Assembly (NCBI GenBank): GCA_964470285.1
Contig: CAYYBZ010000147.1
Span: forward strand, 1-5,805
Direction: 5' to 3'
Source: CAYYBZ01 sp964470285 [NCBI: uncultured Oligoflexia bacterium]
Lineage (GTDB): Bacteria > Bdellovibrionota_G > CAYYBZ01
Length of the DNA: 5,805 bases
The position numbers and the translations under genes are program-made. Of the stretch, positions 1 to 5,434 are shown piece by piece; position 1 is the stretch's first letter, and the number at the start of each line of letters is the position of its first letter. The notes beneath the pieces were generated by a model that saw only the letters and a program-made list of their open reading frames with translations, was not told the DNA's origin and ran no database searches.

Positions 1-276
1 AAAGGAACGACACAAAAACCGGTACTAAATGCACCGGCAGTGATAGTCATAGCTGCCGTACATGCCAGAACCGCCCAGAAATACGGCGAAAGGGCCCAAA
101 GATATGTCAATATCGAGGTTGGAGCCGCCGGTGAGAACATACATCTTCAGGCCCAGGCACTCGGCCTCGGGACAGTCATGATAGGGGCATTCTTTGACAA
201 TGAAGTAAAGAAAATCCTTAAAATGAATAATGATGAGGCTCCGCTACTGTTAATGCCTGTCGGTAAAAAAAAGTAA
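1..276 (+). CDS. Nitroreductase / SagB-type dehydrogenase family protein, C-terminal part (5' partial)
   Basis: Reading frame 1 is open from the first base of the window to TAA at 274-276, giving 91 residues with the start lying off the window. Seen in the sequence: APAVIVIAAV, then KYGERAQRYVNIEVGAAGEN, then the segment LQAQALGLGTVMIGAF, and the ending PLLLMPVGKKK. This order (core strand, RYV-x-E helix, LQA-x-ALGLGTV motif, terminal PVG strand) is the C-terminal half of FMN-dependent nitroreductase-fold proteins and is closest to the SagB/ThcOx-like subgroup. Known members bind FMN as dimers and oxidise or reduce varied substrates; the substrate here cannot be inferred. The fragment reads straight through the family's C-terminal motifs without a visible gap. 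It converges on the minus-strand glycosyltransferase remnant, with 41 nt between the two stop codons. That gap holds T-rich sequence but no convincing hairpin. Confidence 0.8.
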   Translation, partial: KGTTQKPVLNAPAVIVIAAVHARTAQKYGERAQRYVNIEVGAAGENIHLQAQALGLGTVMIGAFFDNEVKKILKMNNDEAPLLLMPVGKKK

Positions 277-317
277 GGTCTTTTTCTTCTTCCAATTTCG
301 ATTAGGCCCGGATAATT

Positions 318-868
318 TCAAGGCTTGTAACGTTGTCCTTCTCGCAATTCTTTTTCTGAATAAAAAGTACCCCGCCATGTTATACCTCCTGCATGCTTGC
401 CTATAAACGCGGCACGAATAGTCATGAAAACACAGAACGCCGAACCAAGAGGCCAGAAAAAAGAATCCATTGTCCGTTTGAAACTTTTAATCCTTCATTC
501 ATTGCGTTTAACTTTCCAAGCCAACCTTCGGGTAAATTGTCTATATGAATTACTTTTAGTCTTTGATCATTCTTAAATATTTCATCCATTATCTTACCTG
601 TCGAATCTGATGAACGGTCATCAACAAGAATAAATTCGACACAGGGATAATCGGTGCATATTTTTGACCTTGTTGCGGCTTCGATGCTCCTTTCCTCATT
701 CGCTGCAGGAACTATCACGGAAAGAGTCGGCCAGTTTTTAAGGTCAGGGTTTACACTGTCCATCGAGGGCACTCTTAATGCGGTTAAAACCGACAAAGTT
801 AACTGCAAAAACCAGTTCAACGATTCAAAAATGATAAGAATTTGAATTGTTATGAGAAAAACATCCAC
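318..868 (-). pseudogene. Family 2 glycosyltransferase with a large internal deletion and frameshift
   Basis: The frame opens at GTG 868-866. It has an upstream AAGGAA (875-880, 6 nt spacing) and sits directly after the TAA of the transporter, so the two genes were probably co-transcribed and translationally coupled. Residues 1-137 show an N-terminal membrane segment (about 4-32), the GT-A start PTLSVIVPAANEE (about 47-59), the nucleotide-sugar motif ILVDDRSSDSTG (about 80-91) and PEGWLGKLNAMNEG (about 113-126). After WILF, where this family normally continues with a DAD-type metal-binding motif, the frame turns into unrelated residues and stops at 422. From about base 455 a second frame carries a typical C-terminal tail: PLGSAF, then GGITWRGTFY, then ELREGQRYKP, ending with TGA at 320-318. 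The gene therefore keeps both ends but lacks roughly 180-200 central residues of a usual ~380, including the catalytic centre. The join falls in the T-rich stretch ATTCTTTTTTCTGG. It was presumably a membrane-associated glycosyltransferase and is now non-functional, unless the join is an assembly error. Confidence 0.75.
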
Positions 869-1703
869 TTATATTTCCTTTTTGTTCTGTCTTTTTAAAA
901 TGACATGTACAAACAAAACGACACATAAAGCAAATAAAACAAATGATGCATAAAGAAAAACATTCGCCTTTGTAAATATAATCTTAATCAGTTTTGAGAA
1001 AAACGGTGATGCAAACATACCCAGGAATATTCCTGTTGTTAATCCACCCAAAACTTTCCCTTTATTGCTTTCATTTGAAAATTCTGCCGCCCACATATTT
1101 AAATTAGGGAACATAAGACCTATCCCCGCTCCGTTAAGTATCATAGCTAAAAGTATATGAAAATACGTCTTTGAACATGAAATTAATAAAAATGCACAGG
1201 CAATAATCAGATAAATAAAAATGGAAAGCCCCGCAAGTGACAAATAAAAAGGTAATTCAGTAGGAATTAGATAGAAAATAAGAGTGCTAACAAATGCCAA
1301 AAGATAAACAGCAAATAGATTGATTAACTCTCTTACAGGTTTACCTAAAGTCAATGAAACTTCTTGCGATTTATGGAAACTCGGCTCGTCTATAAACCTG
1401 ATTATCAAAGGCAGCATGATAAGAGAGCTTAGGTAGATTGCAAATGGCATTCGCCAGGATATATCTGATAAAAACCCTCCCAAAAGAAGGAAAATAACAC
1501 CGCCAAAACTGTTTGCGGAACCTATGAAACCCATTACCTTAACGATCTGCAAGATAACCCGCAAAAGGTCCCGATATGGCTATAAACAAGGCAGTAATGC
1601 TAAGTAAAAGCTTTGTAAGCGTTTCGGTATTTGCCGTTGTGGAAAAATTTGCACTTATACTCGGTAGTGCCGGTGCGATTGTCGCTCCCGACATAACGGT
1701 CAT
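869..1703 (-). pseudogene. Major facilitator superfamily transporter, internally deleted and probably 5'-truncated
   Basis: Two minus-strand frames together make one MFS protein. The first (1703-1539, 54 codons) reads MTVMSGATIAPALPSIS, a Thr/Asn-rich loop, then LLLSITALFIAISGPFAGYLADR. This is TM1, TM2 and the start of motif A; it stops at TAA 1541-1539. The second frame takes over within the same bases with KVMGFIGSANSFGGVIFLLL, then GGFLSDISWRMPF, and runs to TAA 871-869. TM3-TM4 and their loops (roughly 60-80 residues) are missing. In the second part I count seven membrane segments where eight are expected: TM7 ending LPFYL is followed at once by a TM9-TM10-like unit ending GAGIGLMFPN, so TM8 and its loop may also be lost, in frame. 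Upstream of ATG 1703 there is no ribosome binding site, and an in-frame TAA lies two codons away. Family members usually have more residues before TVMSG, so the 5' end is probably cut too. A drug-exporter-like role is plausible but the substrate is unknown. Confidence 0.72.
875..880 (-). promoter_or_regulatory. Ribosome binding site deciding the GTG start of the glycosyltransferase remnant
   Basis: On the minus strand AAGGAA precedes GTG 868-866 by 6 nt and lies within the last codons of the transporter. It supports GTG 868 over the in-frame ATG at 864-862, which is only 2 codons downstream of GTG 868 (the codon order on the minus strand is GTG GAT GTT; the ATG at 864 is actually in another frame). 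Confidence 0.45.
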
Positions 1704-1868
1704 CGTTTATCTATATTTTCAATAAGTTACAAAGGTTAATTGGAATGTGGAAATAATACACTATATAATCTTTTAATATTAGGATATTTTAAGTTACTAA
1801 CTCCTAACATTATTTGGTTATGCAAATTTTTGAAACATATTAAAACTAAGATCGGTCATTATTTATAA
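1704..1868. other. AT-rich stretch without a recognisable gene, between two truncated genes
   Basis: This stretch lies between the 5' end of the minus-strand transporter remnant and the truncated flavoprotein. It is visibly more AT-rich than its neighbours. No reading frame on either strand resembles a known protein; the longest I noticed is a 24-codon minus-strand frame starting with MLGVSNLKYP. A plus-strand promoter-like pair is present, TTGGAA at 1740-1745 and TATAAT at 1764-1769 with an 18-nt spacer. In such AT-rich DNA this could be chance. A 7-nt direct repeat, AAGTTAC, occurs near 1724 and 1790. The stretch may be a genuine intergenic region or a segment spanning one or two junctions. 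Confidence 0.5.
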
Positions 1869-2285
1869 ATAGCTCAGAACATTCCATGGTGTACTTATAC
1901 GGACCCCGAAATTGCACACGTTGGAATGTATGAAAATGAGGCGAAAGAAAAAGGAATTGAAATTGACACATTTGCGATAAGCATGAGCGAGGTGGACAGA
2001 GCAATTACCGACAGCGAAGATACGGGTTTTATAAAGATACATGTCAAAAAGGGGAGCGATAAAATACTTGGCGCAACAATCGTTGCATCACATGCAGGAG
2101 ATATGATAAGTGAAATATCTGTGGCAATGGCAGACAATATCGGACTGGGAACTATTTCGAACGTTATTCACCCCTACCCTACTCAGACCGAAGCTATTAA
2201 AAAAGCAGCTGATGCATATAACCGAACAAGATTAAGACCGTTTATAAAGAATCTTTTTACAAGTTGGTTTTCCTTAATAAGATGA
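1869..2285 (+). pseudogene. Mercuric-reductase-like / dihydrolipoamide-dehydrogenase-like flavoprotein, C-terminal dimerisation domain only
   Basis: The frame is open from just after a TAA at 1866-1868 to TGA 2283-2285. Family similarity begins abruptly at NIPWCTYTDPEIAHVG (from about 1878). This is the first strand of the pyridine nucleotide-disulphide oxidoreductase dimerisation domain. It continues through KILGATIVASHAGDMISEIS and HPYPTQTEAIKKAADAYNRT to a basic, aromatic C-terminus. Only about 138 of the usual ~470-500 residues remain: the FAD domain, the redox CxxxxC motif and the NAD domain are absent. A Met at 1926 could start a shorter product, but it lies inside the fold. In the HPYPTQTE motif, Tyr occupies the place of the catalytic His of dihydrolipoamide dehydrogenase, as in mercuric-reductase-like proteins. 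The terminal Cys pair of true MerA is missing. Its stop overlaps the next start (ATGA), so it belongs to the arsenosugar-type operon. It is either a pseudogene or the result of an upstream mis-join. Confidence 0.75.
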
Positions 2286-3580
2286 ATAACAAGCTTATAA
2301 TTTTTACAAGATATCCGGAAGCGGGTAAGACAAAAACACGTCTGATCCCTTTATTGGGCGAGGAGAAAGCCGCACATTTACAGGAGCTTCTTACAAGACA
2401 TGCCGTGGAAACATCTTATCAGGCCGCATCCAAGAATAATCTTAATACTGAAATTCATTTTACGGGACCTTCTTCGGAACTTATGCGGGAAAAATTCGGG
2501 TCTCATCATGAAATAATATCCCAGGAAGGTTCAGATCTTGGTGAGAGAATGGCTCTAGCATTTCAAAAATCTTATGAGGAGGGTTATCGCAAAACAGTAA
2601 TAATCGGAAGTGATATACCCTCTCTCACACCCGAGTTAATAATTGACGCTTTTAATAATCTGGACTCAAAGGATATTGTTTTAGGTCCTGCTAAAGACGG
2701 AGGTTACTATCTTATCGGACTTAAGAAACCTGTGCCTGAAATTTTCAAAAATATTTCATGGGGAACATCTACTGTATTCTCAAAAACCAAATTTAAGGCG
2801 TTTGAACTGGGAATGAACTGCCATTTTCTTAATACTCTTTCAGACATAGATAGACCTGAGGATATTGAATCATGGGATATGGAAAATATATTCGGGAGAT
2901 TCGGTGAAAAGGCAATATCCGTAATAATCCCCACATTTAACGAAGAGAAATATATTGAAAAATGCCTTGAAAGAATAAGCGAAGGTCTTGCAGTTGAAAT
3001 TATCATTTCAGACGGTGGAAGCACGGACTCTACTCTTGGAATTGCACAAAATTTTAATACGAAAATTCTGGTTACCGAAAAAGGCAAAGCTGCCCAGATG
3101 AATGTCGGAGCTTCCCGTGCCAAAGGCGAAATACTTCTTTTTCTACATGCCGACACATTACTGCCAAACAATTACGATGATCTGATAAGATTATCCTTAC
3201 AAAATCCTCAAATCTCCGCCGGTGCCTTTTCTTTTGCCACTGATCACTCTCAATGGAAAATGAAAGTCATCGAAACCACGGCAAACTGGAGATCCAGGAA
3301 TCTGCAATTACCTTACGGAGATCAGGGAATATTCCTAAACAGGGAATTATTCTTTGAAATAGGCGGTTTTCTCGACATCCCCATAATGGAGGATTTTGAA
3401 TTTATTTCCAGACTGAAAAACAGGGGCAAAATAGTAACACTAAACGCTGCTGCACTTACATCTCCGAGAAGATTTGCAGGCAAGGGAGTTTTTAAAACAA
3501 GCCTGATCAATCAGGCAATAATTCTTGGGTATATACTGGGTATTTCACCTAAAACACTTTCAAAATGGTACAGAAGTTAA
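2282..3580 (+). CDS. Fused rSAM/selenodomain-associated (arsenosugar) glycosyltransferases: TIGR04282-like + TIGR04283-like
   Basis: ATG 2282 overlaps the preceding stop as ATGA, which implies translational coupling. It gives 432 residues starting MNNKLIIFTRYPEAGKTKTR; an in-frame TTG at 2264 is less likely. Domain 1 (about 1-205) resembles the CofC/MobA-like TIGR04282 family: FTRYPEAGKTKTRL (8-21), GSDIPSL (109-115), GPAKDGGYYLIGL (135-147) and SDIDRPED (187-194). Domain 2 (about 211-432) is a GT2 enzyme of the TIGR04283 type: AISVIIPTFNEE (211-222), ISDGGSTDST (242-251), the metal-binding FLHADTLLP (287-295), PYGDQGIFL (344-352), MEDFEFISRL (369-378) and SPRRF (394-398). The two families usually occur as separate neighbouring genes, so this is a natural-looking fusion with all motifs intact. 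Proposed role: nucleotide-sugar handling and glycosyl transfer in the cytoplasm, finishing arsenosugars made from the ArsS product. The specific substrates are inferred from family naming, not shown here. Confidence 0.88.
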   Translation: MNNKLIIFTRYPEAGKTKTRLIPLLGEEKAAHLQELLTRHAVETSYQAASKNNLNTEIHFTGPSSELMREKFGSHHEIISQEGSDLGERMALAFQKSYEEGYRKTVIIGSDIPSLTPELIIDAFNNLDSKDIVLGPAKDGGYYLIGLKKPVPEIFKNISWGTSTVFSKTKFKAFELGMNCHFLNTLSDIDRPEDIESWDMENIFGRFGEKAISVIIPTFNEEKYIEKCLERISEGLAVEIIISDGGSTDSTLGIAQNFNTKILVTEKGKAAQMNVGASRAKGEILLFLHADTLLPNNYDDLIRLSLQNPQISAGAFSFATDHSQWKMKVIETTANWRSRNLQLPYGDQGIFLNRELFFEIGGFLDIPIMEDFEFISRLKNRGKIVTLNAAALTSPRRFAGKGVFKTSLINQAIILGYILGISPKTLSKWYRS

Positions 3581-3592
3581 TTTAATCATAAA

Positions 3593-3600
3593 AAGGAAGG
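3593..3600 (+). promoter_or_regulatory. Strong ribosome binding site of the peroxidase-like gene
   Basis: AAGGAAGG ends 5 nt before ATG 3606. It decides this start over the longer open frame that runs back into the end of the glycosyltransferase gene. It is the clearest Shine-Dalgarno site in the cassette. Confidence 0.75.
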
Positions 3601-3605
3601 TAATT

Positions 3606-3938
3606 ATGTCAGATTACTACAGTAAAGAACATCTTAAAAAGTTTCCCGAGATCGGCGAAGGAAACAAGGAACTGGCTGAAAAGTTTTTTTCATATTATAC
3701 AAGTGTATTTGAACAGGGAGCCTTAAGCCCAAGGGAAAAAGCCTTAATTGCGCTGGCCGTTGCTCATGCCGTTCAGTGTCCTTACTGCATCGATGCCTAT
3801 ACAAATGATTCATTGGAAAAGGGCGCCGACATCGAACAGATGACCGAGGCCGTACATGTTGCGGCAGCAATAAGAGGCGGGGCATCTCTTGTTCACGGAC
3901 TTCAAATGCTTGAACAGACAAAGAAGAAAGGAATGTAA
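3606..3938 (+). CDS. Arsenosugar biosynthesis-associated peroxidase-like protein (carboxymuconolactone decarboxylase / AhpD-like)
   Basis: A complete gene of 110 residues, starting MSDYYSKEHL after a strong ribosome binding site. It is all-helical in character. The core is LSPREKALIALAVAHAVQ followed by the redox motif CPYC (Cys58, Cys61) and IDAYTNDSLEKGA. A second helix region, TEAVHVAAAIRGGASLVHG, completes a single carboxymuconolactone decarboxylase/AhpD-like domain. AhpD-like proteins use the CxxC pair for thiol-disulphide or peroxidase chemistry and usually act as oligomers. The subgroup placed next to ArsS (TIGR04169-like) includes members with selenocysteine at the redox motif. Here both positions are ordinary cysteine codons (TGT, TGC), with no in-frame TGA. 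Placement between the glycosyltransferase fusion and arsS, 25 nt after one and 21 nt before the other, supports a role in the same pathway, perhaps handling thiol or arsenic redox state. That role is inference. Confidence 0.88.
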   Translation: MSDYYSKEHLKKFPEIGEGNKELAEKFFSYYTSVFEQGALSPREKALIALAVAHAVQCPYCIDAYTNDSLEKGADIEQMTEAVHVAAAIRGGASLVHGLQMLEQTKKKGM

Positions 3939-3941
3939 AAG

Positions 3942-3955
3942 AGTTATCAGTTATC
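3942..3955 (+). repeat. Perfect tandem repeat AGTTATC x2 just upstream of the arsS start
   Basis: Two adjacent copies of AGTTATC, followed by a related GGTTATG that includes the ATG, fill the short spacer between the peroxidase-like gene and arsS. No Shine-Dalgarno sequence is visible in this spacer, so arsS translation may depend on coupling to the upstream gene. The two genes are in the same frame, separated by a single TAA and seven codons. Confidence 0.6.
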
Positions 3956-3959
3956 GGTT

Positions 3960-4985
3960 ATGAGTAAAATAAATAAAAATACGATTAATGATCTAAATTC
4001 TACCAAGTATTCAGGCAAAGAGATAACTTTTGAAAGCACCCTCGCCAAGCATGGCTGGGATTGTCTTAAGCCGGCTAAACTTGAGATTTTCCAGATCAAT
4101 CTTGGCAAATTGTGCAATATGTCCTGCAAACACTGCCATGTTGATGCCGGGCCCGAGCGATCCGATGCAGTGATGAGTCGTGAAACGGCCGATCATTGTT
4201 TAAATGCCTTGGACCTGACAGAATGCCATACGGTTGATTTAACCGGAGGTGCTCCTGAACTAAACCCTAATTTCAAATACCTTGTCGACAATTCGATTAA
4301 AAGAGGCAAACATGTAATAGACCGCTGCAATCTTACAATACTGCTGCTTAAGGATTTTGAATTTTTGCCGGACTGGCTCGCTCAGAGAAAAGTGGAAATT
4401 GTCTGTTCCCTCCCCCACTACAGAAGGCGAAGCACGGATGCTTTAAGAGGGAACGGGGTTCATGAACTCTCGATTAAAGCCATTAAAAAACTAAATGATG
4501 CCGGTTACGGAAAAGGGGATAAAAATAGAATTCTTACTATAATGAGTAATCCTGCAGGGGCATTTTTATCTCCTGATCAGGGAACCATTGAAAAGGAGTG
4601 GAAATCAACCCTTATTGAGGAATACGGCGTCAGCTTCGATAGATTGATCACGCTTAACAACATGCCGATTGCCCGATATCTCAAATGGTTAACAGAATCG
4701 GGGAATTTTGATAACTATATGGAGAGACTTATTAAGGAATTTAACCCTGCTACTATCGAAGGTTTGATGTGCAGAAACACTATTTCGGTATCATGGGACG
4801 GAAAAGTTTATGACTGCGACTTTAACCAAATGCTCGGACTGCAATCAGAAGAATGTTTTGAAGTATTCAATATAAAAAATCTCAATATGAAAAAATTCAT
4901 GAAAAGAAGAATTAAAACCGCCGGACATTGTTTTGGATGCTCAGCCGGATGCGGGAGTTCATGTTCCGGTCAAACCGCCGGTTAA
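3960..4985 (+). CDS. arsS: Arsenosugar biosynthesis radical SAM protein ArsS, all-cysteine form
   Basis: A complete gene of 341 residues; ATG 3960 is the only start codon between the upstream in-frame stop and the conserved region. The radical SAM cluster motif CxxxCxxC is at Cys52, Cys56 and Cys59 (LCNMSCKHCHVDAGP). Family-typical blocks follow in order: VDLTGGAPELNPNFK (92-106), VIDRCNLTILL (119-129), VCSLPHYRR (148-156), SNPAGAFLSPDQ (196-207), NNMPIARYL (233-241) and LMCRNTISVSWDG with YDCDFNQML (269-292). The Cys-rich tail HCFGCSAGCGSSCSG has cysteines at 324, 327, 331 and 335. In this family (TIGR04167) the tail resembles a selenodomain and some members carry selenocysteine; here position 331, the likely Sec site, is TGC. 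Known role: a 4Fe-4S enzyme that cleaves S-adenosylmethionine and attaches the 5'-deoxyadenosyl group to a methylated trivalent arsenical, giving the arsenosugar precursor. No arsM is in the window, so the methylated substrate must come from elsewhere. The product is cytoplasmic with no signal peptide. Confidence 0.92.
   Translation: MSKINKNTINDLNSTKYSGKEITFESTLAKHGWDCLKPAKLEIFQINLGKLCNMSCKHCHVDAGPERSDAVMSRETADHCLNALDLTECHTVDLTGGAPELNPNFKYLVDNSIKRGKHVIDRCNLTILLLKDFEFLPDWLAQRKVEIVCSLPHYRRRSTDALRGNGVHELSIKAIKKLNDAGYGKGDKNRILTIMSNPAGAFLSPDQGTIEKEWKSTLIEEYGVSFDRLITLNNMPIARYLKWLTESGNFDNYMERLIKEFNPATIEGLMCRNTISVSWDGKVYDCDFNQMLGLQSEECFEVFNIKNLNMKKFMKRRIKTAGHCFGCSAGCGSSCSGQTAG
4915..4981 (+). repeat. 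10-bp direct repeat AAACCGCCGG flanking the Cys-rich tail of arsS
   Basis: AAACCGCCGG occurs at 4915-4924 and again at 4972-4981, 57 nt (19 codons) apart and in the same frame. The copies encode K-T-A-G before HCFGC and Q-T-A-G immediately before the arsS stop. The second copy ends 6 nt before the opposing gene's last base, at a suspected junction. Confidence 0.6.
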
Positions 4986-4987
4986 TA

Positions 4988-5434
4988 TCAAGAAGGCGTA
5001 ACAGTTAGATTAGTCGGAGCTTTTGGCGGAACGGTATCGGTTGAGCAGTTTTCAATAAATAAAGACGGATTTTGTACATCTGCCCAGGATATTCCCAGAT
5101 TAGCCTCGCTAAACCAGGATTGAACCCTTGACCAGTAGACAGTGGACCCCATTCCACCGCTTCCGGTAGCAGTTGCCGCTTCGATAATATCTTTAGCCGC
5201 CCAGTAATCGACTGAAATGGCTTTTTTGCCCATAAGTATTTTATTCATCCACCAGTTAGTTGAACTGCAGCAGCCGTAACTTCCCCATATGGCATCGAGT
5301 ACGACCAAAATCTGTTTGTTGGCTATTTTAGGATGAGCGTTTATCTCCGCTAAGTATGCATCTGAGCTATGGGAGGCCGGTGAAAATGTTCCGAAGTGAT
5401 TCTTCATAGACATTGTAAATCCGGCAACAGAAGA
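4988..5434 (-). pseudogene. DUF362 family protein, C-terminal part, cut at both ends
   Basis: The minus-strand frame gives about 148 residues with recognisable DUF362 features: SSVAGFTMSMKNHFGTFSP (the GxT-x-x-MKN-x-x-G block), then ILVVLDAIWGSYGCC, and later ILMGKKAISVDYWAAKDII, the usual order in DUF362 proteins. DUF362 function is not settled; members often occur with redox or ferredoxin-type domains. No start is present: upstream of about 5434 the frame loses family resemblance and meets a stop at 5474-5476, and only a TTG at 5467 would allow initiation. At the other end the protein passes into DTVPPKAPTNLTVTPS, typical of the opening strand of a fibronectin type III domain, and stops at once (TGA 4990-4988). 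That suggests the rest of an extracellular multidomain tail is missing. Its stop is 2 nt from the arsS stop, in convergent orientation with no terminator between. Confidence 0.68.

Noticed and set aside
277-317. Rho-independent terminator between the convergent nitroreductase and glycosyltransferase
   Set aside because: There is a T-rich run but no GC-rich stem I can pair next to it.
250-378. Minus-strand 42-codon ORF (MAGYFLFRKR...) with a perfect AGGAGG 6 nt upstream
   Set aside because: The AGGAGG is part of the codons for H-A-G-G-I-T-W in the glycosyltransferase C-terminal tail, which explains these bases in another frame; the small ORF resembles nothing and is a shadow.
2264-2281. TTG start giving a 438-residue glycosyltransferase fusion
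   Set aside because: ATG 2282 overlaps the previous stop as ATGA and begins directly at the conserved first strand (NKLIIFTRYP), so the six extra residues are unlikely.
1869-2285. True mercuric reductase MerA
   Set aside because: The C-terminus lacks the vicinal Cys pair and the active-site domain is absent; only a general mercuric-reductase-like assignment is supported.
2707-3171. Minus-strand ORF of 154 codons, and others at 3322-3510, 3634-3921, 3947-4129 and 4011-4196
   Set aside because: They lie opposite clearly conserved plus-strand genes and show no recognisable protein features.
3606-4985. Selenoproteins with in-frame TGA in the peroxidase-like protein or ArsS
   Set aside because: All redox positions are TGT or TGC and both frames end at TAA; no Sec codon is present.
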